This document shows, one piece after another, positions 25,363 to 34,814 of a stretch of 64,000 nt of DNA (position 1 is the stretch's first letter; each line of letters starts with the position of its first letter). This DNA comes from Streptomyces platensis (GTDB lineage Bacteria; Actinomycetota; Actinomycetes; Streptomycetales; Streptomycetaceae). Both the position numbers and the translations under genes were made by a program. The notes beneath the pieces were generated by a model that saw nothing but the letters and a program-made list of their open reading frames with translations, was not told the DNA's origin and did not search any database. Where the stretch lies: contig NZ_CP023691.1 of the NCBI RefSeq assembly GCF_008704855.1, positions 2,108,001 through 2,172,000 of the forward strand. Direction: 5' to 3'.

Positions 25363-25697
25363 CCGTGCCTCCTCGTGGGAAGTGCGCTCTGGACTCTCAT
25401 GATCACCCCTCCCCGGCTTCCTGGCCACCCATTCCGCAAGGTCGATACGACATCGTTTGCCGGCGGAGGCCCGAAAACTCGGGCCGGAATGCCTCATTCC
25501 GGCTGTGCCGGAGGCCGCCCGCGACCGGCCGTACGCGAGAAGTGGCAGGTCAGGTGGCGTGTGACCGAAAAGGCAACGGCCGGGCCCCAAGGACCCGGCC
25601 GTAGGCCGCAGACTCGCCGGTGTACGAGCCGTTCTCACTCAGATGATGGATCACACATCGGCCGAATGATCCATACGGCATGATCCATCCGCCGCGG
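25363..25697. other. 335-base intergenic region with terminator and ATGGATCA repeats
   Basis: Holds the promoter of the HTH gene at one end. A 9-base-pair stem (ACGGCCGGG, 25576-25584, with CCCGGCCGT, 25594-25602) is followed on the minus strand by TTGCCTTTT and would end ABC-F transcription. Close to the ABC-F stop, ATGGATCA (25646-25653) is repeated in inverted orientation as TGATCCAT at 25667 and 25681. Confidence 0.6.
25576..25602 (-). terminator. Terminator downstream of the ABC-F gene
   Basis: A 9-base-pair GC-rich stem with a 9-base loop, followed on the minus strand by TTGCCTTTTC. It lies about 95 bases after the ABC-F stop codon. Confidence 0.6.
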
Positions 25698-27296
<1,599 letters not shown>

Positions 27297-27427
27297 GGGA
27301 AAAGCTCCAGGGTCAGGAAGACGGCGGGTTGGACGGACGGTCCGAGGGCGAGCTGCGCCGTCTAATGAACCCAAGGGAGAACTGCCATGGGAGGCAGTCT
27401 AACGTTCCCGCGCAAGTCGTTTTTCCT

Positions 27428-27781
27428 CCCACGTTTTCGGCTGGCCCGCCGTGGTTGTTGCTCGGAGGGTGGGAAAAACCTTGGTGGGGGATTTGTAGGG
27501 GGCCGGTGCACCTCGTAGATCGCAGTGAACAGCTCGGCCGCACCGACACGGCTACGGTGGCCAGCCCCCACCCACCGTCACTCACTCCCCCAACGGGAGG
27601 GGACGGGCCGGAGGGGCCTGGTGTGTGGACGTAAAGCGAAGCAGTCCACACACCAGGCCCCGGAGGCCCGTCACCGCACCCGACACCCACCCGGCCCGCC
27701 GCAGGCGCAACGGCGGGGGCACCGCGCAAGCGGGCCACAAACGGCGAGCAACAACCACGGCGGGAAAGACAAAAACGTGGG
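27428..27781. repeat. 354-base element bounded by 37-base inverted repeats
   Basis: Left arm 27428-27464 and right arm 27745-27781 are inverted copies matching at 33 of 37 positions; the shared core is CGAGCAACAACCACGGCGGG. Inside, bases 27602-27672 fold into a second long hairpin. The whole fills the gap between the upstream gene's stop (27783) and the ABC-F gene. No supported protein lies inside and no target-site duplication is obvious. It may be a MITE-like element or a structured leader of the ABC-F transcript. Confidence 0.75.
27602..27672. repeat. Central long hairpin of the inverted-repeat element
   Basis: A 17-base perfect stem (27614-27630 with 27644-27660) around a 13-base loop GTAAAGCGAAGCA, extended after a small internal loop by an 8-base stem (GACGGGCC at 27602 with GGCCCGTC at 27665). 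Confidence 0.85.
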
Positions 27782-27782
27782 A

Positions 27783-29219
27783 TCAAACCCCACCCGTGTG
27801 GACTTGGAAGGCCGCGCGCCGTACCGCCTTCGCGAGGGCCGGGTCGGGGTGGGCCGCGGCCAGGGCTACCAGGACCTGGACGGTTCTGGGGTGGCCGACG
27901 GCGCGGACCTCCTCCAGGAGGCGCGGAACGGAGCCCTGGACCGCCGAGTCGAGGTGGCGGACGAGCAGCTGGGTCTCGCCGTGGTCGGCGACGGCCGCCG
28001 CGGTGTCCACCCACAGCCAGGTGGACTCCTCGCGGGTGAGCACATCGGGCGCGGTCTCCGGGTCGCCGCCCTCGTGCTCGACCAGCCACAGCAGGGCGTA
28101 CGGCCGCAGGCCCGGCTCGTCGGCGGCGGCCCGTACGGCGGCCTCGGCCGGGGCGCCGACCGCCCGCAGTGCCTCGAAGGCCAGACCGCGCAGCAGCGCG
28201 TCCTCGCCGCGGGCCACGGTCAGCAGCTCCTCGACGGCCGCGCCGACGGAGCGGGCGGCGAGCCAGGCCCGGTATTCGGCGCGGGCCGGGCCCGGGGTGA
28301 GCCGGGCGCAGCCGCGCAGCATCGCCTCCGCGGACTGTTCGATATTGCCGGCCGGGCTCTGCGCGGCCACACAGATCTGCTCCAGCTTGACCCATACCGA
28401 CCAGTTGCCGAGCGGCGTCAGCTGCGCCTCGGACGCGTCGTGCGCGGCCTCCGCGCCGTCCGGCGGCACCAGCGCGCCGACGGTCCGCAGGGCGTCCAGC
28501 GCCCAGTCCAGCAGCGCGGCCAGCGACGCCCCCGCGGCGTCGCCGGCGGCCGCGGCCTCGTCGGCGCCGCCCGGGTCCTGGCCGTAGGGGACCTCGCAGC
28601 GTTCGGTGCGCAGTTCGGCGACGCGCTGGTCGAGCATGTCGAGCAGCACCGGCAGCCGCACGGGACCGGCCGACAGATGCAGCAGGGACAGCAACTGCGG
28701 CAGTGCCTCGACGACTTCGGCGACTATCGCGGGGCCGGCGCCGGCCGGTGCGGGGCGGGCCAGCGACCAGGCGTCGAAGAGCGCGACCCAGCCGCGCAGC
28801 ACGGCGGTGTCGTCGCGGTCCCAGGCGCGCAGCCGCCAGCCGGGGCGGGCGAGGCCGTCGTGGAGTTCGACGAGGCCGGCCAGCCGGGCCCGGTCCCAGT
28901 CGATGCGGACCTGATGCGGCGTCAGACCCAGGGCCTCGGCGGCGCGTTCCGCGGCGGCCTTCGGCAGCGCTCCGTCGGGGCCGGCACGCAGGCTGCCGCC
29001 GGCGGCGCCGGCACCGACGCTGTCGGCCCAGCGGGCGAGCCGGGCGGCGCCGGCCAGTACGGCACGGGCCTGGCGGGCCAGTTCCGCGGGCGGCGGCGTG
29101 CCCTCGGGCGGGCGGGGCGCCGGGCGCTTGGCCCGGGTTGTCACCGCCCGGCGGGCGGCCGCAACCGGTTGACGGGGGACGAGTCGGAGCCGGGAGTCGC
29201 GCGGAGTACGGGACGTCAC
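27783..29219 (-). CDS. Large helical-repeat hypothetical protein
   Basis: A protein of about 478 residues, alanine- and leucine-rich, with a regular helical pattern that suggests ARM/HEAT-like repeats in the C-terminal half (for example ALLRGLAFEALRAVGAPAEA and VPRLLEEVRAVGHPRTVQVL). A segment GLTPHQVRIDWDRARLAGLV in the N-terminal half resembles a winged helix. No membrane helix or catalytic motif is seen. The start is uncertain: GTG at 29219 is used here, TTG at 29255 is in frame, and the first 60 residues are basic and low complexity. The 270 bases upstream contain GGGCCGGGGCGGT-type repeats and no gene. Confidence 0.7.
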   Translation of the reverse strand: MTSRTPRDSRLRLVPRQPVAAARRAVTTRAKRPAPRPPEGTPPPAELARQARAVLAGAARLARWADSVGAGAAGGSLRAGPDGALPKAAAERAAEALGLTPHQVRIDWDRARLAGLVELHDGLARPGWRLRAWDRDDTAVLRGWVALFDAWSLARPAPAGAGPAIVAEVVEALPQLLSLLHLSAGPVRLPVLLDMLDQRVAELRTERCEVPYGQDPGGADEAAAAGDAAGASLAALLDWALDALRTVGALVPPDGAEAAHDASEAQLTPLGNWSVWVKLEQICVAAQSPAGNIEQSAEAMLRGCARLTPGPARAEYRAWLAARSVGAAVEELLTVARGEDALLRGLAFEALRAVGAPAEAAVRAAADEPGLRPYALLWLVEHEGGDPETAPDVLTREESTWLWVDTAAAVADHGETQLLVRHLDSAVQGSVPRLLEEVRAVGHPRTVQVLVALAAAHPDPALAKAVRRAAFQVHTGGV

Positions 29220-29489
29220 AGGAGCAGTGTTGCCGCTGTCGGCCCGAAAGCCCAATCGGAACCCGGCTTGCGATCTGCCACGGCCGCGTCATCTCGCCGA
29301 CCCATCCCTGATGAGGGGAGTTGTCCCCCTGTATACCCGGGAGATGCCCGGGAGCCATCGGGGCGCCGGGCCTGGTGGAGGGGGCGGCCTGCGGGAGCCC
29401 GCGCCGGTGACCGGGATCCGGGCCGGGGCGGTCCGGGGTCGGGCCGGGGCGGTGACAGGCACACGGGCCGGGGTCGGGCCGGGCCGGGG

Positions 29490-30617
29490 CTACATGAGCG
29501 GCGTGAGGAAGCGCCGCAGCGCTTCTTCGTAGCCCGAGGGGTCGGCGTTCCACATCGCGGCGTGCGGGGCGTGCGGGACCGGCTGAAGCGTGACCAGGTC
29601 GGCCCGGCGGGCGGCGAAGGAGCGGGACGCGGTCCAGGGGGCGATCACGTCGTCGGGCCCGTGGAAGAGCAGCGTGGGAATCTCCAGCTCGTCCGGGTCG
29701 ACGGCGTCGGCGGGATGGCCGAGGGGCACTCCGGTGCTGCCCTCTGCGGCGCGTACCACCAGCGGCAGCAGGGCGCGCGGGATCCGCCGGGCGCCGGCCA
29801 GCGCGCGGACCGTGGCGTTCCGGTCGAGGACCGGGGAGTCCAGGACCAGGCCGCTGATCCGGTCGCGGAGCGCGGAGTGGGTGGCGGCGCGCAGGGCCAT
29901 GGTCGCGCCGGTGGACCAGCCGTGGAGGACGACGTTCCGGGCGCCGTAGCGCAGGGCGTAGCGGATCGCCGCGTCCAGGTCGCGCCACTCGGTGTCGCCG
30001 AGGTGGTTGACGCCGTCGACGGTGCGCGGGGCGCCGAGGTCGTTGCGGTAGGACAGGTCGAGGACCGGCAGCCGGTGGCGGTGCAGGAACGGCATGACCA
30101 CCATGGGGTGTTCGCGGGTGGTGCCCAGGCCGTGTGCGGTGATGACCCAGGTGTCGCGGACGCCGGGGACGAACCATGCCGGGAGGGAGCCGAGTTCGCC
30201 GGGGATGTCGACGTCGGCGCAGTCCAGGCCGAGCGCGTCCCGGGGGTTGCCGAGGTGCACCTGGGGGGTGAGCCGCATCCGGTTGCCCGGCCCGAGGGTG
30301 CCGTGGGTGACCCGTACCAGGCGGCGGACGACCGCGTCGGCGGGGTGCGGGACGCCGTGGACGACATCGCCGAGCACCGCATGGCAGCCGGAGCCGGTGA
30401 GCCCGTATGTGCCGGGGCGCAGGGACGCCAGGCTGCGGGTGAGGGCGATGCGCTCCTCGGTGGCGGAGTGCACGGTGAGGCGGGAGTCGCCCGGGAAGGG
30501 CTGGTCCGGCGATGGTTTCAGGGCAATGTCACTGGCGTACCGGCCGACCGCCACGGCGGCCGCCCCGGCACCTATCACGGTGATGGCGGCCACGGCCGCC
30601 GCAGTACCCAGGCGCAC
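29490..30617 (-). CDS. Alpha/beta hydrolase with N-terminal membrane anchor or signal
   Basis: A 375-residue protein. Residues about 3-25 are hydrophobic (LGTAAAVAAITVIGAGAAAV), giving a signal or anchor. The catalytic core has the nucleophile elbow HGWSTGATMAL, the acid in HGPDDVIAP and the histidine in PHAPHAAMW. A 130-residue insert precedes the core. GTG at 30617 is chosen because the hydrophobic segment then starts at once; the ribosome site is weak. No neighbour suggests a substrate; esterase or peptidase activity is possible. Confidence 0.85.
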   Translation of the reverse strand: MRLGTAAAVAAITVIGAGAAAVAVGRYASDIALKPSPDQPFPGDSRLTVHSATEERIALTRSLASLRPGTYGLTGSGCHAVLGDVVHGVPHPADAVVRRLVRVTHGTLGPGNRMRLTPQVHLGNPRDALGLDCADVDIPGELGSLPAWFVPGVRDTWVITAHGLGTTREHPMVVMPFLHRHRLPVLDLSYRNDLGAPRTVDGVNHLGDTEWRDLDAAIRYALRYGARNVVLHGWSTGATMALRAATHSALRDRISGLVLDSPVLDRNATVRALAGARRIPRALLPLVVRAAEGSTGVPLGHPADAVDPDELEIPTLLFHGPDDVIAPWTASRSFAARRADLVTLQPVPHAPHAAMWNADPSGYEEALRRFLTPLM

Positions 30618-30741
30618 CTCACCAGTGTGCGCAGCGGTGCCGGGGGCGGCCACCGGGCGGAGTCGGGCGGGTGACCGGGCGGGGCGCCGGGCGGGCCCGG
30701 GGCGGCGGACGGGGTACGGGCCGCCGCCCCGGGACGGGCGT

Positions 30742-31410
30742 TCAGCCCTGGTCGCGGTCCTGCTGGCCGTAGCCGCGCAGCCGGCCGGCGGCCGCGTCGA
30801 GCTGCCCGGCGGACAGCAGGTTCGGCGTACGGCCCGGTACGGAGCTCGCGGCGAGCCACACCCGGCACATCCATTCCAGCTGGGCGGTGCGGTCCAGCGC
30901 CTGGTCGAGGCTGTCGCCGTAGGTGATCGTGCCGTGGTTCTCCAGCAGACAGCCGGTGCGGTCGCGGAGCGCCTCGCCTATGTTCGCGGCGAGCTCGTCG
31001 CTGCCGTACAGGGCGTAGGGGGCGACACGGACGGGGCCGCCGAGCGCCGCGGCCATGTAGTGGACCGGCGGGAGTTCGGGGACGAGGGTGGAGACGGCGG
31101 TGGCGTACGGGGCGTGGGTGTGGACGACGGCGGTGGCCGTGGTGGTGCGGTAGACCGTCAGATGCATCGGGAGTTCGCTGGTCGGCCGGAGCGCGCCGAT
31201 GATCTGGCGGCCTTCGAGGTCGACCGCGGTGGTGTCGCCGGGGCCGAGCCGGTCGTAGGGGACGCCGCTGGGGGTGACCAGGACCAGGTCCCTGATGCGG
31301 CGCGAGACATTGCCCGAGGTGCCGACGACCAGGCCGTCGGTGACCGTTCGGCGGGCGGTGGCGACCAGCTCGCTCCAGGCGGCGGCGAGGTCGGCGGGGT
31401 GGTCCTTCAT
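30742..31410 (-). CDS. Class II aldolase/adducin family protein (fuculose-phosphate aldolase-like)
   Basis: A 222-residue zinc enzyme. The N-terminal motif GTSGNVSRR and SGVPYDRLGP bind the phosphate, and the zinc site is seen as VVHTHAPYA with a further histidine in LLENHGTITYGD. ATG with GGAGG upstream. Members cleave or epimerise sugar phosphates, or act in methylthioribulose-phosphate dehydration; nothing nearby fixes the substrate. It is divergent from the pit gene, sharing a 387-base promoter region. Confidence 0.87.
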   Translation of the reverse strand: MKDHPADLAAAWSELVATARRTVTDGLVVGTSGNVSRRIRDLVLVTPSGVPYDRLGPGDTTAVDLEGRQIIGALRPTSELPMHLTVYRTTTATAVVHTHAPYATAVSTLVPELPPVHYMAAALGGPVRVAPYALYGSDELAANIGEALRDRTGCLLENHGTITYGDSLDQALDRTAQLEWMCRVWLAASSVPGRTPNLLSAGQLDAAAGRLRGYGQQDRDQG

Positions 31411-31797
31411 GGGTCCTCCGGCGCGGTGCGGCGAAAGCGGATGCGGTGCGCGACACCGTACGAGCGGGCCGGGGCACCGTACGTCGTGGGTCCGCCCGCA
31501 CGGTATCCCCCAGATGGGGACACCTGTGCAGGTACCGGGAACTGACCTGATTTGAGCTCTCCTGGGTGGCTCGCCCTTACCGTCGAGGGGGATCCACGAC
31601 CAGCAGGGACCGCGGGGAACGGCTCGTCGGTGAAGCGCAGGAAGTTCGCCAACGGGTGATGCGGAAGTGACGCCGGAGGCGCCTCCGCGTGAACACTGCG
31701 GTGGTGTCACCGACGCGCCCGTCCCAGTTCATCCTCCGTTCACCCGCTCTCCGTACGGTCCCAGCGACACTGACCTTCGAACTGATTGCCTGGGTGA
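31411..31797. other. 387-base divergent promoter region with PHO box
   Basis: Lies between the class II aldolase and the phosphate transporter. Apart from the PHO box at 31727-31748 no gene, hairpin or further repeat is supported. Confidence 0.6.
31727..31748 (+). promoter_or_regulatory. PHO box upstream of the phosphate transporter gene
   Basis: Two 11-base direct repeat units, GTTCATCCTCC and GTTCACCCGCT, fit the Streptomyces PhoP-binding consensus with its GTTCA core. The box lies 50-70 bases upstream of the ATG. PhoP control of the pitH2 promoter is established in S. coelicolor. Confidence 0.8.
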
Positions 31798-33102
31798 ATG
31801 GAACACATCACGCTTCTCATCGGGATCGTGATCGTCACGGCCTTGGTGTTCGACTTTACGAACGGCTTCCACGACACGGCCAACGCGATGGCCACCACCA
31901 TTTCCACCGGGGCCTTGCGACCCAAGACCGCGGTGGCGATGTCGGCAGTCCTCAACCTCGTCGGCGCGTTCCTGTCCGTTGAGGTGGCCAAGACCATCTC
32001 CGGGGGGATCATTGACGAGGCCGCCGGCATCAGACCTGAAGTGATCTTCGCCGGCCTGGTCGGCGCGATCGTCTGGAACCTGCTGACCTGGCTCGCGGGT
32101 CTCCCCTCCAGCTCTTCCCACGCCCTCTTCGGCGGTCTGATCGGCGCGACCCTGGTGTCGGTCGGCACCCACGGTGTGCACGGTGACGCGGTCGTGATGA
32201 AGGTCCTGATCCCGGCGGTGGCCGCCCCGATCGTCGCCGGCCTGGCCGCGATGGCGGCGACCCGGCTCACCTACCGGCTGACCCGCAACCGCGACGAGGC
32301 GGACACCGCCAAGGGCTACCGCGCGGGGCAGATCGCCTCCGCCGCCCTGGTCTCCCTCGCCCACGGCACCAACGACGCCCAGAAGACGATGGGTGTGATC
32401 ACGCTCGCGCTGATCACCGGCGGAGTGGTCGCCCCGCACGCCGACCCGCCGCTGTGGGTCATCGCCTCGGCCGGTGTCGCCATCGCGCTCGGCACGTACC
32501 TGGGCGGCTGGCGGATCATCCGCACGATGGGCAAGGGCATCACCGACATCCAGCCGCCGCAGGGCTTCGCCGCCCAGACCGGCGCCGCGGCCACCATCCT
32601 GGCCTCCTCCCACCTCGGCTTCGCGCTCTCCACCACCCAGGTCTGCTCCGGCTCCGTGATGGGCTCGGGCCTGGGCCGCAAGGGCGGCGTGGTGCGCTGG
32701 TCCACGGCCGGCCGGATGGTCGCCGCCTGGGGCCTGACGCTGCCGGCCGCCGGTGCGGTCGCCGCGGGTGCCGCGTTCCTCGCCGGTCAGGGCGACTGGG
32801 GCGTGGCGGCGGTGGCGGTGCTCGGACTGGGCATCTGCGGTGCGATCTGGGCCGCCTCCCGGCGCAAGCCGATCGACCACACCAACGTCAACGAAGGTCC
32901 CGCGGCCGAGCCGGTGGGCGTGGTGACCGCCGCGCTGCGTACCGTCTCCCCGCCCCCGGCGGGCCAGCAGGCCCCGGCGGCCGACGCTCCGGCCGACGCC
33001 GCTCCGGCCGACGCCCCGGAAGCCGCCGGGATTCCGGCCCAGGCATCCGGCGCCGACACCTCCACCACCCCGCGCGCCAAGGCCGCGACGGTCACCCGCT
33101 AG
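31798..33102 (+). CDS. pit: Low-affinity inorganic phosphate transporter (PiT family)
   Basis: A 434-residue membrane protein. The PiT signatures are present in both inverted halves: FDFTNGFHDTANAMATTIST near residue 18 and SLAHGTNDAQKTMGVI near 185, each holding the GANDxAN-type phosphate motif. About 10 helices end near residue 360. The Ala/Pro-rich C-terminal tail is cytoplasmic. Transports metal-phosphate with a proton or sodium gradient. The PHO box upstream and the downstream small membrane gene match the S. coelicolor pitH2 locus. Confidence 0.95.
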   Translation: MEHITLLIGIVIVTALVFDFTNGFHDTANAMATTISTGALRPKTAVAMSAVLNLVGAFLSVEVAKTISGGIIDEAAGIRPEVIFAGLVGAIVWNLLTWLAGLPSSSSHALFGGLIGATLVSVGTHGVHGDAVVMKVLIPAVAAPIVAGLAAMAATRLTYRLTRNRDEADTAKGYRAGQIASAALVSLAHGTNDAQKTMGVITLALITGGVVAPHADPPLWVIASAGVAIALGTYLGGWRIIRTMGKGITDIQPPQGFAAQTGAAATILASSHLGFALSTTQVCSGSVMGSGLGRKGGVVRWSTAGRMVAAWGLTLPAAGAVAAGAAFLAGQGDWGVAAVAVLGLGICGAIWAASRRKPIDHTNVNEGPAAEPVGVVTAALRTVSPPPAGQQAPAADAPADAAPADAPEAAGIPAQASGADTSTTPRAKAATVTR

Positions 33103-33126
33103 CTGTCATCACCTAAGGAAAACTCC

Positions 33127-33363
33127 ATGAGCATCGACTGGGCAGCTCTCGGCCAGGTCTTCGGCGTGACCCTCGTGGTGACGGTCGGGATCGTGGGCCT
33201 GTTCACCGTCGGCATCGCCGGCACGTCCCGCAAGGCGGGCCAGGAGGGTGCGGCCGCCGCGGTCGCCGCACCGGCTGCGGGCGCACGGGCCGGCGCGCTG
33301 GCCGCCTTCGGCCTCTGCGCGGTGGCGGTGGCCTATGGCATCTATCTGATCGTGGCCGGCTGA
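33127..33363 (+). CDS. Small membrane protein downstream of pit
   Basis: A 78-residue protein with two membrane helices (LGQVFGVTLVVTVGIVGLF and LAAFGLCAVAVAYGIYLIV). ATG with AAGGAAA upstream, 24 bases after the pit stop, so co-transcribed. It is a regular companion of this pit type in Streptomyces; function unknown, perhaps a transporter accessory subunit. Confidence 0.83.
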   Translation: MSIDWAALGQVFGVTLVVTVGIVGLFTVGIAGTSRKAGQEGAAAAVAAPAAGARAGALAAFGLCAVAVAYGIYLIVAG

Positions 33364-33387
33364 CGCCGCCGCCACGACGGACCGGGT

Positions 33388-33435
33388 GAGGCGCCCGGCG
33401 GACCCCGGCATCAGCCGTCGTCCGCCGGGCGCCTC
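33388..33435. terminator. Perfect 16-base-pair hairpin between convergent operons
   Basis: GAGGCGCCCGGCGGAC (33388) pairs exactly with 33420-33435 around a 16-base loop. The right arm lies inside the last codons of the solute-binding gene. Bidirectional terminator. Confidence 0.75.
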
Positions 33436-34814
33436 GTCCGTTGTCCGCCGCGTCCGTCGAGCGCGTCATCGGCCTGCCGGGCCAGCCGGTCGGCGATGGC
33501 GGTGCCGCCGGGGCCGTTGAGGTAGGCGGACACCCCGATCTGTACGACCTTGCTGAAGGTCTGGTAGTGGGCGCTGCGCGGGCGCGGTGCGGCCGCCATC
33601 AGCGCCGCGTGCAGGGTGCGGGGGTCGGGCCGGGGCTCCGGCCGTCCCGTGGCGCCGTGCTCACCGCGTTCCGCGTCGCCGGGCGGCAGCGGGCAGTGTG
33701 GTGCCGTGGCCGCGTCCCGGTAGGCCGAGTCGCGGGTGGCCGCGAACCCCCGCTCCAGCAGGCAGCGTTCGCTCCCGGGGCCGGTCAGCGCCTCGATCAG
33801 GGACCGGGCGCCGGCCAGCCGGGTGCTGCCGGCCGCGAGGGCGAGGTTCTGCCCGCCCAGCACGGACATCCGTTTGCCGTCGCTGGGGCGGGCCGGCAGC
33901 TGGGTGACGTCGAACTGCTCGCCGGGCGTGAGCTTCTCGGCGACCGAGGCGTACTCGACCGGCCAGTTGCGCATGAACAGCGCGCGGCCGTCGGCGAACC
34001 AGCGGCGGCTCTCCGTCTCGTCCATCGTGGTGGCCTCGTGCGGCATGATCGAGTCGAGCCGGACCTTGAGGTCGGCGATGCCCTGCTGGAGCGCGCCGAT
34101 CTGCTCGCCCTTGGTGAAACTGGTGGCGTCCGGGTCGCCGCCGTTGACCCAGGCCGACTCCAGGGTGTTGACGGTCAGCCCCTCGTAGGGCCGCAGTTGG
34201 GCGACCATGCCGTACATCCTGGGCCGCTGCTTCTTGTGGCCGGTGGCGGCGTCCCGGGCGGCCTCGCGGTTGTAGTCCTGCGCCACCTCGGTCGCCACGT
34301 CCTTCAGCTCGCCCCAGTTGGACGGGGCGCCGTGGCCGTACGCGCGCAGGATGTCCTTGCGGTAGTAGAGCAGCCCGGCGTCGGTGTTGAAGGGCACCCC
34401 CCACACCTTGCCGTCGTACTCCACCGTCTTGGCCACGCTGTCGAGGAAGTCGCCGTCCAGGGCCGTGGCCCAGGGCCGGATCACGCCCGCCTCGGCGAAC
34501 TCCGCGGTCCAGGCGACATCGAGGTTGAGCACGTCGTAGCCGCCGCTGCCGGACTGGCCCGCCGCCAGCAGCTGGCTGCGCTGGCCGTCGGCGGTGTCCG
34601 GGAGTTTGACGATCCGGACCGTACGGCCGGTGCGCCGCTCCCAGTCGTGGATCAGGTCCTGGCGGACGCCCGAGCTGCTGAGGTCGCTGCCGGTGGCGAG
34701 GACGATCGCGCCCTTCTCCGGAACGAGTTGCTCCCCCGGCGTGCAGCCGCTCGCCGCGAGCGTCAGGGCGAGACAGGCCAGGGCGGCGGGTGCGGCGGTG
34801 CGTGGCGCGGTCAT
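33411..34814 (-). CDS. Extracellular solute-binding lipoprotein of the caspase operon
   Basis: A 467-residue lipoprotein. Residues 1-23 are a lipoprotein signal peptide ending in the lipobox LAASGC, so it is anchored outside the membrane. The body is a type-2 periplasmic-binding fold of the maltose-binding class: YDVLNLDVAWTAEFAEAGVI, VWGVPFNTDAGLLYYRKDIL and LGGQNLALAAGSTRLAGARS. There is no permease or ATPase gene beside it. Instead the ATG overlaps the stop of the caspase gene as ATGA, so it is made together with that protein. It probably acts as the extracellular sensor or ligand-binding partner of the membrane caspase rather than in transport. Confidence 0.9.
   Translation of the reverse strand: MTAPRTAAPAALACLALTLAASGCTPGEQLVPEKGAIVLATGSDLSSSGVRQDLIHDWERRTGRTVRIVKLPDTADGQRSQLLAAGQSGSGGYDVLNLDVAWTAEFAEAGVIRPWATALDGDFLDSVAKTVEYDGKVWGVPFNTDAGLLYYRKDILRAYGHGAPSNWGELKDVATEVAQDYNREAARDAATGHKKQRPRMYGMVAQLRPYEGLTVNTLESAWVNGGDPDATSFTKGEQIGALQQGIADLKVRLDSIMPHEATTMDETESRRWFADGRALFMRNWPVEYASVAEKLTPGEQFDVTQLPARPSDGKRMSVLGGQNLALAAGSTRLAGARSLIEALTGPGSERCLLERGFAATRDSAYRDAATAPHCPLPPGDAERGEHGATGRPEPRPDPRTLHAALMAAAPRPRSAHYQTFSKVVQIGVSAYLNGPGGTAIADRLARQADDALDGRGGQRTRRPADDG

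Noticed and set aside
27770..27796. Possible tRNA T-arm (stem GTGGG / CCCAC with 7-base loop)
   Set aside because: Loop bases do not fit the TTCRA pattern, and no acceptor or anticodon arms are found nearby; it is the end of an inverted repeat plus a stop codon.
27313..30177. 954-codon minus-strand open frame
   Set aside because: It crosses the inverted-repeat element and the helical-repeat and hydrolase genes in another frame; extreme Arg/Pro/Gly composition and no motifs.
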